Positions 10,171-18,218 of a stretch of DNA of 64,000 nucleotides are shown piece by piece. This DNA comes from Curtobacterium sp. UNCCL20 (GTDB taxonomy: Bacteria > Actinomycetota > Actinomycetes > Actinomycetales > Microbacteriaceae). The DNA is taken from contig NZ_FNKG01000003.1 in NCBI RefSeq assembly GCF_900101675.1, positions 248,001 to 312,000 of the forward strand. The letters run 5' to 3'. The notes under the pieces were generated by a model. That model was given only the letters and a program-made list of their open reading frames with translations. It did no database searches and was not told the DNA's origin. How positions within the stretch are numbered: the first letter of the stretch is position 1; the number at the start of each line of letters is the position of its first letter. A program made the translations under genes and the position numbers.

Positions 10171-12152
10171 TCAGATGCGAACACTGCGGATCGATGCTCC
10201 CGGACGGAGCGATCTTCTGCGGTGAGTGCGGGCGTGCGGTGACCGCTGCGGCGAGTCGACGGCCGGTCGCACCGCCCCCCGTCGAACAGGCACCGCCGCC
10301 GCCGCTCCAGCAGCCCGACCTGCACGGTCGACGACAGGACCCGGCGGCCGATGCGTGGCTGCCCGAAGCCACCCTCGACCCTGCGACGCGTGCGTGGCTG
10401 ACCGGTGCCGACCGCCGGGACGTGCAGCCGCCGGCCCCGGTGCCGGTGCAGCGCCCCGACGACAACGCTCCCCGTTCCGCGCCGACGCACGTGCACCGCG
10501 CGGACTCCGGCCTGCGGGACTGGTCAGCGCAGCAGGACGGCGGCGCCACCAGTGCGGCCTCCGGTGAGCAGCCGAGCGAACCCCGGGACGAGCCGACCCT
10601 CGACCCGAACGCCTACCCCGCCGAGTCCGAGGACCCGGAGGTCACCCGCCTCGCGGAGCGATCCGGTGCGGCTGGCCCCGCTCCGGTGCAGGCGCCCGAC
10701 GACTCCGGCCGCGTCGACTCCGTCGCTGGGACTGCTGGTGCCGCCGGAACGGGCGACGGTGCTGCGTCTGCGGACGACAGTGAGCCCGATGTCGCTCCGC
10801 CGGTGTGGAGCCCGCCGCAGGAGCAGACGCCCGCAGTGCCCGCAGCCGGTCCGTCCTGGTGGGTCGGCCGGTCGAACGCCGCCGTCGCGCAGGATGCCTC
10901 CACCGAGCAGGATGCCTCCACCGAGCAGGACTCGTCGGCTGCTGCCACCGACTCCGACGAACCGTCATCGGTGGCGGAGCCGCCACGACCCGGTGACACC
11001 GCGGTCGTCGAACCCCTGATCGACCGTCGGGCCACGCGCCCGGCACCGCTCGTGACCCCGGGATCGCAGGCGACCACGTGCCACGTGTGCGGTCACCGCC
11101 TCGAGCCCGACGACATCTTCTGCGGGGAGTGCGGCGCGGTACGGCCGGCCGTCACCGCTGCGTTCACCGGTCAGATCGTGCCGCTGCCGATGGACCGACC
11201 GGACTGGGCAGCAGACGACTCCGTCGGGGCACCCGCGGGAGCCGCGGCACCCGCGGGCGAGACCGACGCTCCGGACGACGCCGGGACTGCCGAGGGGCAC
11301 GAGGACCCGTCCGACGCCTCCGCCGCGGACGTTGACACCGAGACACCCGACGAGGACACCCCGCGGGCCCCGTTGCGCCCGCGCGGTGCGCACGCCGGAC
11401 CGGTGAGCGACGAGCCAGCTGCAGATGAGCCGGCTACCGGCGGGTCCGCCGCCGGCGCGCCCGACGCTGACGCACCCGTGGCCGGCGGGCCCGATGCTGA
11501 CGTGCCCGGCGCCGACGCGCCCGGTGCCGCCGCGCTCGGTGCCGCCGTGCCCGTGGCCGACGCGCGTGACGCCGTCGCGCCGCGGCTCCCGCAGATCCCA
11601 CCCGCCCCGGGTTCCGCCACGGTGCCCTCCTCAGCGCCGTCCGCCACGGACACCGCTGCCCTGCGGATCCCGTCCGCAGCGCCGCTCCCACCCGTCCCCG
11701 GCGGCCCCGGCGTCACCGGGCCCGTGCTCCCACTTCCGGCCCGGTCGGACGACGGGGGTCCGACGAGCGCGGATGGTGACGACGACGACGTCGACGAGAC
11801 GCGCATCGTCTCGAAGACCCCGACGCACGCACCCTTCGTCCTGCACTTCAGCACGGGTGAACGGTTCGGGGTGCACGGCACCGGCCTCGTCGGACGGTTG
11901 CCGCGTCCCCAGCCGGGGGAGCGGTTCGACGACCTCCTCACGGTGCACGACCCCGGGAAGTCGGTGTCGAAGACGCACCTCGAGCTCGGTCGGGACGGCG
12001 ACGACCTCTGGGTCTCGGACCGGTTCTCCGGCAACGGCACGGTCGTCCGGCACATCGACGGGTCGATCCGCCGGTGCGAGCCGGGCCGTCGCTACCGCGT
12101 GGAGCGTGGCGCCCGGGTCGACATCGGGGAGCAGTTCTTCCTCGTGCAGTGA
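10167..12152 (+). CDS. Double zinc-ribbon, FHA domain protein
   Basis: This 661-residue protein starts with GTG overlapping the previous stop by 4 nt. A zinc ribbon opens it (CEHCGSMLPDGAIFCGECG, Cys 4, 7, 18, 21). A second nearly matching ribbon lies near residue 306 (CHVCGHRLEPDDIFCGECG). Between and after them are long disordered Ala/Pro/Asp-rich linkers, including an exact duplicated EQDAST hexapeptide. The C-terminus (about 565-655) is a forkhead-associated domain with GLVGRLPRPQ, SVSKTHLEL and SGNGTVV. FHA domains bind phosphothreonine, so this is probably a signalling or scaffold partner of the MoxR/DUF58 machinery, perhaps under a Ser/Thr kinase encoded elsewhere. It is the last gene before a strong hairpin. 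Confidence 0.9.
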   Translation: MIRCEHCGSMLPDGAIFCGECGRAVTAAASRRPVAPPPVEQAPPPPLQQPDLHGRRQDPAADAWLPEATLDPATRAWLTGADRRDVQPPAPVPVQRPDDNAPRSAPTHVHRADSGLRDWSAQQDGGATSAASGEQPSEPRDEPTLDPNAYPAESEDPEVTRLAERSGAAGPAPVQAPDDSGRVDSVAGTAGAAGTGDGAASADDSEPDVAPPVWSPPQEQTPAVPAAGPSWWVGRSNAAVAQDASTEQDASTEQDSSAAATDSDEPSSVAEPPRPGDTAVVEPLIDRRATRPAPLVTPGSQATTCHVCGHRLEPDDIFCGECGAVRPAVTAAFTGQIVPLPMDRPDWAADDSVGAPAGAAAPAGETDAPDDAGTAEGHEDPSDASAADVDTETPDEDTPRAPLRPRGAHAGPVSDEPAADEPATGGSAAGAPDADAPVAGGPDADVPGADAPGAAALGAAVPVADARDAVAPRLPQIPPAPGSATVPSSAPSATDTAALRIPSAAPLPPVPGGPGVTGPVLPLPARSDDGGPTSADGDDDDVDETRIVSKTPTHAPFVLHFSTGERFGVHGTGLVGRLPRPQPGERFDDLLTVHDPGKSVSKTHLELGRDGDDLWVSDRFSGNGTVVRHIDGSIRRCEPGRRYRVERGARVDIGEQFFLVQ

Positions 12153-12170
12153 CCGGCGCAGACTGACGCC

Positions 12171-12208
12171 AGCAGCGCACCGCTCCTCCACAGGGGCGGT
12201 GCGCTGCT
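12171..12208 (+). terminator. Strong GC-rich hairpin after the FHA gene
   Basis: Arms at 12171-12186 and 12193-12208 pair over 16 bp with one G-T pair and a 6-nt loop (tccaca). There is no T-tract, as is common for high-GC actinobacteria. It lies 18 nt after the FHA gene stop and ends 13 nt before the next ATG, so it probably ends the envelope-cluster transcript. Confidence 0.7.
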
Positions 12209-12221
12209 CTCGTCTCCACAG

Positions 12222-12965
12222 ATGCCCGTGCGGACGAGCTCGACGGCACCGGTGGGTGGTGTGCTGGTCGGCATGACCCCGATCGCCGCCCGCTGCTTCC
12301 TCGTCGCCTCGGCGATGGTGCTCGCCGTCGCCGGTGCCCTGGCGCCGGTGAGCGGAGCCCCTCGAGCGGTCGTGCTGACGGCCGCCGGGTGCTGTGCGGT
12401 GCTCGACGTCCTGCTGGCACGGTGGACCCGCGCCGCGGGGTTCGTGGACGACGTCGTCCTGGGGCCGCCGGCTGTCCTGGCCGTGGCCGAGGTGGACACG
12501 GGGCCGGACGAGCGCGTCCTCCGACTGGGCACAGGTGAGCAGGGGGAAGCGGTCGACGTCCCTACCGCCGGCGGCGTGCACCTGGTGGTCGTCGGGACCG
12601 GCGTCCTCGCCACGGCCGTCTTCCGGGCGCTGGGCGTGCAACTGCAGGACACGGCGGAGCGGTCCGGCACCGACGTGCGCGCGGCGTCGGCCACCGACCT
12701 CCGTGGCGAGGTGCTGCGGAGCAGGAGCGTCGCGACGGACCGCGACTGCCGCCACGACCTCCCCGAGGGCTGCGCGGCGCTCGTCCTCGATCCCGCGGGC
12801 CCGACGCAGGCGAGCCTCGTGCTCGTCCCCGGCCCGAGCCACCACCCGCGACGGTGGGACGTCGCGATCGACGTCACGCGCTACGGGTGCGCGGTGCGAC
12901 GGCCGGGCGAACCGCACGGCACGCTGCTCTCGCCGGCGCTCCCGATGCTCGGGGCGCCGTCGTGA
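12222..12965 (+). CDS. Hypothetical membrane protein, doubtful FtsK-like remnant
   Basis: A 247-residue reading frame with two hydrophobic helices near the N-terminus (FLVASAMVLAVAGALAPV and AVVLTAAGCCAVLDVLLA) and a soluble remainder. The stretch GGVHLVVVGTGVLATAVFRAL resembles the position of the FtsK/EccC P-loop, but the Gly-Lys-Thr/Ser signature is absent. A relic of an FtsK-type ATPase is therefore possible, though speculative. The start follows a strong hairpin by 13 nt without a clear Shine-Dalgarno sequence; ATG 12273 is an alternative. It ends 2 nt from the convergent asparaginase stop. Coding status rests on the membrane segments and position only. Confidence 0.5.
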   Translation: MPVRTSSTAPVGGVLVGMTPIAARCFLVASAMVLAVAGALAPVSGAPRAVVLTAAGCCAVLDVLLARWTRAAGFVDDVVLGPPAVLAVAEVDTGPDERVLRLGTGEQGEAVDVPTAGGVHLVVVGTGVLATAVFRALGVQLQDTAERSGTDVRAASATDLRGEVLRSRSVATDRDCRHDLPEGCAALVLDPAGPTQASLVLVPGPSHHPRRWDVAIDVTRYGCAVRRPGEPHGTLLSPALPMLGAPS

Positions 12966-12967
12966 CC

Positions 12968-13960
12968 TCAGAGCAGGCCGGCACCGACGCGCAGCGAACC
13001 CACGGGCACGCCGCCACCCAGGACCTTCTCGCCGGTGGCTGCCATCACGTCGGCGACGCCCGCCGAGTCGACCAGGCCGTTCCGCTCGAGCAGGGTCAGG
13101 GCGGCCAGGGTGCCGGCACGCTGGGACCCGTCCAGGCTCTTCACCGCGACCGCTGCTCCGCCGGGCAGTCCCATCACCATGACGCCCTCGGCACCGAGCT
13201 TCGCGAGCACCCGCAGCCGCTCGATCGTGACGGTGTTGGCGCGACCGATGCCGTCGATGGCCCACGGGTGGTCGAGCACCGCATCGGTCAGGGCCGCAGT
13301 GTCGGACTCCGCTCGTGCCACGACGCCGGCGAACCCGCGGGCGAGTCCGGCGAGGGTGAGCGGGAACACGGGAGCACCGCAGCCGTCGGTCCCCACGACG
13401 TCGACGGTCTCGTGGGTGAACTCCTCGACGGTCGACCGCACGCGCTGCTGGAGCGGGTGCGCGATGTCGAGGTAGGTTTCCTCGTCCCAACCGTTGACCC
13501 GGCAGGCCGCGAGCATGCCGGCGTGCTTGCCCGAGCAGTTCATGGCGAGGCGCCGCGGTTCCGTCATGGTGCGGGCGGTCGCCCGGTCGAACGGCAGGTC
13601 GGGCGGGCACCCGAGGTCGGACTCGACGTGGTCGAACGACTCGAGCATGTGCAGGGCGATCGCCTGGTGCGCCGCGGTACCGGCGTGGCTGGCCGTGGTG
13701 AGGACGAGTTCCTCGTCGGAGAAGACCGCCCCGGCGCGACGGACCGCCAGCGCCTGGAACGGCTTCATCGTCGAGCGCGGGTAGATGCTCGCGTGCACGT
13801 CGCCGACCGAGTCGATGACGGTGCCGTCGGCGGACACGACCACACCGGCCCCCACGTGGCGGCTCTCGTCGAACCCGTTGCGGTCGATGACCGCGAGTTC
13901 GACCGACCCCTCGGCGGTGAGAGGATGGCGATCAGTGCGGACATCGTGGCTCACCGTCAT
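12968..13960 (-). CDS. L-asparaginase (AnsA / L-asparaginase II family, thermolabile type)
   Basis: The product is 330 residues and matches the asparaginase II family (pfam06089), distinct from the classic Ser/Thr type I/II fold. Typical stretches are IYPRSTMKPFQALAVRRAG near the N-terminus, LTTASHAG, MNCSGKHAGMLAACRVNGW in the centre, GTDGCGAPVFPLTLAGLA, and the Gly-rich GVMVMGLPGGAAVAVKSLDG. It probably converts asparagine to aspartate and ammonia in the cytoplasm. The ATG at 13960-13958 lies exactly 6 nt after TACGAT (minus strand), matching the leaderless layout seen at other genes here. It is transcribed away from osmC and converges on the preceding hypothetical gene. Confidence 0.9.
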   Translation of the reverse strand: MTVSHDVRTDRHPLTAEGSVELAVIDRNGFDESRHVGAGVVVSADGTVIDSVGDVHASIYPRSTMKPFQALAVRRAGAVFSDEELVLTTASHAGTAAHQAIALHMLESFDHVESDLGCPPDLPFDRATARTMTEPRRLAMNCSGKHAGMLAACRVNGWDEETYLDIAHPLQQRVRSTVEEFTHETVDVVGTDGCGAPVFPLTLAGLARGFAGVVARAESDTAALTDAVLDHPWAIDGIGRANTVTIERLRVLAKLGAEGVMVMGLPGGAAVAVKSLDGSQRAGTLAALTLLERNGLVDSAGVADVMAATGEKVLGGGVPVGSLRVGAGLL

Positions 13961-13966
13961 GCCGCA

Positions 13967-13972
13967 ATCGTA
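13967..13972 (-). promoter_or_regulatory. -10 hexamer of asparaginase gene (leaderless layout)
   Basis: On the minus strand TACGAT is followed by tgcggc and then the ATG, so transcription should begin at or beside the start codon. No good -35 is obvious. Confidence 0.5.
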
Positions 13973-14000
13973 GCGAGGCGCCGACGGGCGACCGTTGCGA

Positions 14001-14085
14001 GCACGCCGATCCGGACCGGCTCGCACCACGCCGATCCGGACCGGTGAGCAGCACGCCGATCCGGACCGGCTCGCACCACGCCGAC
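14001..14085. repeat. 25-nt tandem repeat array (3.4 copies, 50-nt higher-order unit)
   Basis: Units at 14001-14025, 14026-14050, 14051-14075 and a partial one at 14076-14085 share the core cacgccgatccggaccgg. Units 1 and 3 are identical (ending ctcgca), while unit 2 ends tgagca, so the array reads as a duplicated 50-mer. It fills the divergent region between the asparaginase and osmC genes. Confidence 0.85.
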
Positions 14086-14140
14086 CCACGACCGACAGCG
14101 CAAACCGCGCCGGACCACGACCGACAGAAGGAGCCCGACC

Positions 14141-14617
14141 GTGACCGACCACACCTACGAGGTCTCCGTCCGCTGGACCGGCGACCGCGGCACCGGAACG
14201 AGCGGCTACCGCGACTACGGCCGCGAGCACGACGTGCACGCCGACGGCAAGCACGACATCGAGGGTTCCGCCGACCCGACCTTCCGCGGCGACCGCGACC
14301 GGTGGAACCCCGAGGAGCTCGTCGTCGCGGCACTCGCGCAGTGCCACATGCTGAGCTACCTGCACGTCGCGGTGATGCAGGGCTTCACCGTCGTCGACTA
14401 CGAGGACCGTGCGACGGCGAGCCTCAACCTGAACCGCGACGGGTCCGGCGAACTCACCGAGACGACGCTGCACCCGGTCGTGACGATCCTCGAGGAGGAC
14501 CGCGTCGCCGACGCCGAGGCCGCGCACGCGACGGCGAACAGCCTCTGCTTCATCGCCCGCTCCGTCGCGTTCCCTGTGCACCACGTCCCGCACACCAAGG
14601 TCCGTGCGGCAGACTAG
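14141..14617 (+). CDS. OsmC family peroxiredoxin-like protein
   Basis: This 158-residue OsmC/Ohr fold protein keeps both redox cysteines of the family: one in LAQCHMLSYLHVAVMQG on the central helix and one in ANSLCFIARSVAF near the C-terminus. It also has the PEELVVAALAQCH segment typical of OsmC-like proteins. The family reduces organic hydroperoxides using a Cys pair. The GTG start has a good Shine-Dalgarno sequence (agaaggag). The gene stands alone, 6 nt before the FKBP lipoprotein gene, with which it may be co-transcribed. Confidence 0.9.
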   Translation: MTDHTYEVSVRWTGDRGTGTSGYRDYGREHDVHADGKHDIEGSADPTFRGDRDRWNPEELVVAALAQCHMLSYLHVAVMQGFTVVDYEDRATASLNLNRDGSGELTETTLHPVVTILEEDRVADAEAAHATANSLCFIARSVAFPVHHVPHTKVRAAD

Positions 14618-14623
14618 GGCCTC

Positions 14624-15595
14624 GTGAAGCGTCTGCGTCTCCTCCCGATCGCCCTCGTCCCCGCCGTCGTGCTGGGACTCGCCGCATGCTCCGGCTCCGG
14701 CTCGGGCGGCTCGTCGGCCACCCCGACCGCCTCTTCGAGCGCGACCGCGGCGGCGATCACCTCCTGCCCCAAGCCCGGAGCATCGTCCAAGGCGATCACC
14801 GTCACGGGGGACTTCGGCGGCAAGACCGCGCCGACGGTGAAGTTCACGGGCGGGCTGTCCGCGTCGAAGCCGCAGGCCAGCACGGTGGTGCGGGGCAAGG
14901 GTGCGGCGCTGAAGGACGGCGAGTACGCGCAGGTGTCGTACAGCGTCTACCAGGCCTCCGACGCGAAGAAGCTCGGCACGGTCGGCTTCGACCAGGGCAA
15001 CCCCCAGGTCCTCTCGGTCGGCGGCTCCGGGTTCGGCGCCCTGCTGGCCTGCACCAACGTCGGTGACCGCGTCGCAGCGGTCGGCCAGTCCTCCGCGCTC
15101 GGGTTCAACACCGGCGGCGAGATCGTCGTCGTCGCGGACGTCGTCGCGCAGACCCCCACGAAGGCCACAGGCAAGGCACAGCCGCAGGACCCGAAGCTCC
15201 CGACCGTCGAGGACAAGGCCGACGGCGAGCCCGAGATCACCATCCCGAAGGGCGTCGCGGCTCCGACGAAGACCACGCCCGAGGTCATCAAGCAGGGCAC
15301 CGGCGACACCATCGCCGACGGCGACACCGCGCTCGTGCAGTACAAGGGCGTCGTCTACGACACCGGCAAGGAGTTCGACTCCTCGTGGTCGAAGGGCGCA
15401 CCCACGACGTTCACGATCTCCGAGGGCTCGCTGATCAAGGGCTTCGTGACCGGTCTCGTCGGTCAGAAGGTCGGCTCGCAGGTCCTCATCGTCGTCACGC
15501 CGGAAGACGGCTACGGCGCCAACCCGCAGGAGGGCTCGGGCATCCCGAAGAACGCCACGCTCGTCTTCGTGGTCGACATCCTCGCGAAGGGCTGA
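14624..15595 (+). CDS. FKBP-type peptidyl-prolyl isomerase lipoprotein
   Basis: This 323-residue protein has a lipoprotein signal: positive MKRLRLLP, a hydrophobic stretch, and lipobox LAAC near residue 22. A Ser/Gly linker follows. The C-terminal ~95 residues form an FKBP domain with [40 protein letters not shown] and VVTPEDGYG. The middle resembles a degenerate second FKBP module ([16 protein letters not shown]). It should be membrane-anchored outside the cell and assist folding of exported proteins. The GTG start lies 6 nt after osmC, and dxr starts 1 nt after its stop, suggesting co-transcription. Confidence 0.92.
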   Translation: MKRLRLLPIALVPAVVLGLAACSGSGSGGSSATPTASSSATAAAITSCPKPGASSKAITVTGDFGGKTAPTVKFTGGLSASKPQASTVVRGKGAALKDGEYAQVSYSVYQASDAKKLGTVGFDQGNPQVLSVGGSGFGALLACTNVGDRVAAVGQSSALGFNTGGEIVVVADVVAQTPTKATGKAQPQDPKLPTVEDKADGEPEITIPKGVAAPTKTTPEVIKQGTGDTIADGDTALVQYKGVVYDTGKEFDSSWSKGAPTTFTISEGSLIKGFVTGLVGQKVGSQVLIVVTPEDGYGANPQEGSGIPKNATLVFVVDILAKG

Positions 15596-15596
15596 C

Positions 15597-16727
15597 GTGA
15601 CGAGCGCTGACCTGACGGGCGCCGACGCGACCGGCCCGACCGCGGCCGCGAAGCGCCGCATCGTCATCCTCGGCAGCACCGGTTCGATCGGCACGCAGGC
15701 GCTCGACGTCATCGCCCGCAACCCGGACCGCTTCGAGGTCGTCGGTCTCACCGCCGGCAGCAACCGCGAGCTCGTGGCCGAGCAGGCCGCCCGCTTCGGC
15801 GTCGGCGAGACGGCGTTCGGCGCCGAGGACTCGGAACGCCTGGTCCGCAGTGTCGAGGCCGACGTCGTCCTCAACGGCATCACCGGTTCGGTGGGGCTCG
15901 GCCCGACACTCGCCGTGCTCGAGTCCGGAGCGACGCTCGCCCTCGCGAACAAGGAGAGCCTGATCGTCGGCGGGTCGCTGGTGCAGGCAGCGGCGGCTCC
16001 CGGCCAGATCGTGCCGGTCGACAGCGAGCACTCCGCGATCGCGCAGGCACTCCGCTCCGGCACGCCCGCCGAGGTCCGACGCTTGGTCCTCACCGCCAGT
16101 GGCGGTCCGTTCCGCGGTCGCTCCCGGGCGGAACTCCGCGACGTCACCCCGGCCCAGGCGCTCGCGCACCCCACGTGGGACATGGGCCTCGTGGTCACGA
16201 CGAACTCGGCGACGCTCGTGAACAAGGGACTCGAGGTCATCGAGGCCCACCTGCTCTTCGACGTCCCCTACGACCGCATCGACGTCACGGTGCACGCGCA
16301 GTCGATCGTGCACTCGATGGTCGAGTTCGTCGACGGTTCCACGATCGCGCAGGCGTCGCCGCCGGACATGCGGCTGCCGATCGCGCTCGGGCTGGCCTGG
16401 CCGGAGCGCGTCCCCGGCGTGGGCGTGCCGCTCGACTGGACGACGGCCAGCACCTGGACCTTCGAGCCGCTCGACGACGACGCGTTCGGTGCGGTCGCCC
16501 TGGCGAAGCGCGTCGGGCAGCTCGGCGGGACGTTCCCGGCGGTCTTCAACGCGGCGAACGAGCAGGCCGTGGCCGCGTTCCACGCGGGTGCGATCGGGTT
16601 CCTCGACATCGTCGAGACGGTCGAGCGCGTGGTCGACGAGCACACCGCGGGGGAGTCGACGCTCGAGGGTGTGCTGGCAGCGGAGCGCTGGGCGCGCGCC
16701 ACCGCGGACCGCACGCTGTCCCGCTGA
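15597..16727 (+). CDS. dxr: 1-deoxy-D-xylulose 5-phosphate reductoisomerase
   Basis: The 376-residue enzyme catalyses the second step of the MEP isoprenoid pathway, making 2-C-methyl-D-erythritol 4-phosphate with NADPH. Visible features are the NADPH motif [15 protein letters not shown] near residue 25, NKESLIVGG, the metal and substrate motif [23 protein letters not shown], and ATWDMG-like [20 protein letters not shown]. Length is normal. The GTG start lies 1 nt after the FKBP stop. The next gene but three is ispG, another MEP enzyme, and the M50 protease follows directly, the dxr-protease-ispG association known from actinobacteria. Confidence 0.97.
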   Translation: MTSADLTGADATGPTAAAKRRIVILGSTGSIGTQALDVIARNPDRFEVVGLTAGSNRELVAEQAARFGVGETAFGAEDSERLVRSVEADVVLNGITGSVGLGPTLAVLESGATLALANKESLIVGGSLVQAAAAPGQIVPVDSEHSAIAQALRSGTPAEVRRLVLTASGGPFRGRSRAELRDVTPAQALAHPTWDMGLVVTTNSATLVNKGLEVIEAHLLFDVPYDRIDVTVHAQSIVHSMVEFVDGSTIAQASPPDMRLPIALGLAWPERVPGVGVPLDWTTASTWTFEPLDDDAFGAVALAKRVGQLGGTFPAVFNAANEQAVAAFHAGAIGFLDIVETVERVVDEHTAGESTLEGVLAAERWARATADRTLSR

Positions 16728-16737
16728 CGCGATCCGT

Positions 16738-16798
16738 GCCTCCAGGCCGCATCGGCGGCGGCAGATCGCGGACGTGACGCACAGGCCTGCCTGGAGGC
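16738..16798. repeat. Inverted pair of the GCCTCCAGGC decamer after dxr
   Basis: Decamers gcctccaggc (16738-16747) and gcctggaggc (16789-16798) are exact inverted copies separated by 41 nt, starting 11 nt after the dxr stop. They could fold as a long-loop hairpin and act as a terminator. The same decamer recurs elsewhere in the window. Confidence 0.6.
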
Positions 16799-16847
16799 CC
16801 GGATCACCTCTCAGACGGCGCTCGGCTCCGTCATGGGAACCGTCCCG

Positions 16848-16853
16848 TACCCT
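16848..16853 (+). promoter_or_regulatory. -10 hexamer of site-2 protease gene (leaderless layout)
   Basis: TACCCT followed by 6 nt and GTG at 16860. This layout decides the start against the in-frame ATG at 16833, which would place the -10 element inside the coding region. Confidence 0.5.
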
Positions 16854-16859
16854 TTCCCG

Positions 16860-18194
16860 GTGACCGTCGAATCCGTCCTGCTCTTCGTCCTCGGCGTGGT
16901 CGTCTTCATCATCGGCCTGCTGGTCTCGATCGGACTCCACGAGCTGGGGCACCTGTCCTTCGCGAAGCTGTTCAACGTCAAGGTGACGCAGTACTCGCTG
17001 GGCTTCGGCAAGGCGATGTGGTCGTTCACGCGGGGTGAGACCGAGTACGGCATCCGGCCGATCCTGCTCGGCGGGTACATCTCGATGGTCGGCATGTTGA
17101 AGCCCCGCGCATCCGGGCGGCCGAGCGCGATCACGAACACGGGCATGTACGGCGCGTTCGTGCAGGACGCCCGGCAGGCCAGCGCGGAGCAGATCGCGGA
17201 CTCGGGCGGCGACGACTCGCGGGCGTTCTACCGGTTGACCCCCTGGAAGCGGATCATCGTGATGGTCGCGGGCCCGGCGATGAACCTCGTCATCGGGATC
17301 TTCCTGTTCGGCGTCCTCCTCGTCGGGTTCGGCGCACCGACGACGACGTTCACCTCGAGCGTCGACTGCGTGCTCCCGACCAGCCAGGCGACGACCTGCA
17401 CCGCGGGCGACGCGGTGTCCCCTGCGAAGCAGGCCGGCATCCGCTCGGGCGACGTCGTCCGGTCGGTGAACGGCGAGTCCGACCCGACGATCACCCAGGT
17501 GTCGGAGGCCTTCCAGCGGTCCGCCGGCAAGGACGTCACCGTCGTCGTCGAGCGGGACGGCGCCGAGAAGACGCTGCACATCACGCCGACCACGGCCACC
17601 CGTGACGTCTACGAGGCGGACGGCACGGTCGCGAAGAACGACGACGGCACGACGAAGACGCAGCAGGTCGGTGTCGTCGGCGTGAGCATCGGCCAGTCGC
17701 TGGTCCGGCAGTCGCCCGCCGCGGTGCTGCCCGCCACCGGCGCGCAGATCTCGGCGTCGGCGCACCTCATCATCGACCTGCCGCAGCGGCTCGTCGCGGT
17801 GTGGAACGCGGCGTTCGGGGCGCAGGAGCGGTCGCAGGACAGCCCGGTGTCGGTCGTCGGCGTGGGCCGCGCGATCGGTGAGGTCTCGTCGATGAGCGGC
17901 GTGCCCGTGGTCGACAAGGCGTACACGATCCTCGGCCTGCTCGCCTCGCTCAACATCGGCCTGTTCGTCCTCAACATGGTGCCGCTCCTGCCGCTCGACG
18001 GCGGGCACATCGCGGGCGCCCTGTGGGAGGCGGTCAAGCGTCGCTCGTTCCGGCTCGTGGGCAAGGCGGACCCGGGCCCGATCGACCTCGCGAAGACGAT
18101 GCCGCTGACGATGGTCGTGGTCGTGCTGCTCGCCGGCATGAGCGCGCTGCTCATCTACGCGGACATCGTGCGGCCGGTGAACCTGTTCGGGTAG
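16860..18194 (+). CDS. Site-2 intramembrane zinc metalloprotease (M50, RseP/Rip1 type)
   Basis: From GTG 16860 the protein is 444 residues. The zinc motif HELGH sits at residues 27-31 inside the first transmembrane helix, and the C-terminal LPLDGGHIAGALWEAV supplies the third metal ligand. A PDZ domain lies between about residues 170 and 250 (AGIRSGDVVRSVNGES), and there are about four membrane helices. RseP/Rip1 proteases cut membrane-bound anti-sigma factors. Location after dxr is the conserved actinobacterial position. An in-frame ATG at 16833 would add nine residues, but TACCCT lies 6 nt before the GTG, which favours a leaderless GTG start. Confidence 0.93.
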   Translation: MTVESVLLFVLGVVVFIIGLLVSIGLHELGHLSFAKLFNVKVTQYSLGFGKAMWSFTRGETEYGIRPILLGGYISMVGMLKPRASGRPSAITNTGMYGAFVQDARQASAEQIADSGGDDSRAFYRLTPWKRIIVMVAGPAMNLVIGIFLFGVLLVGFGAPTTTFTSSVDCVLPTSQATTCTAGDAVSPAKQAGIRSGDVVRSVNGESDPTITQVSEAFQRSAGKDVTVVVERDGAEKTLHITPTTATRDVYEADGTVAKNDDGTTKTQQVGVVGVSIGQSLVRQSPAAVLPATGAQISASAHLIIDLPQRLVAVWNAAFGAQERSQDSPVSVVGVGRAIGEVSSMSGVPVVDKAYTILGLLASLNIGLFVLNMVPLLPLDGGHIAGALWEAVKRRSFRLVGKADPGPIDLAKTMPLTMVVVVLLAGMSALLIYADIVRPVNLFG

Positions 18195-18206
18195 GCCCTG
18201 CGGCGA

Positions 18207-18212
18207 TACGCT
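18207..18212 (+). promoter_or_regulatory. -10 hexamer of NCS1 permease gene (leaderless layout)
   Basis: TACGCT, then cagcgg (6 nt), then ATG at 18219. Confidence 0.45.
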
Positions 18213-18218
18213 CAGCGG

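Noticed and set aside
13961-16240. In-frame upstream extension of the asparaginase gene by about 760 residues on the minus strand
   Set aside because: It runs opposite osmC, the FKBP gene and dxr, and the conserved asparaginase start with a -10 element lies at 13960.
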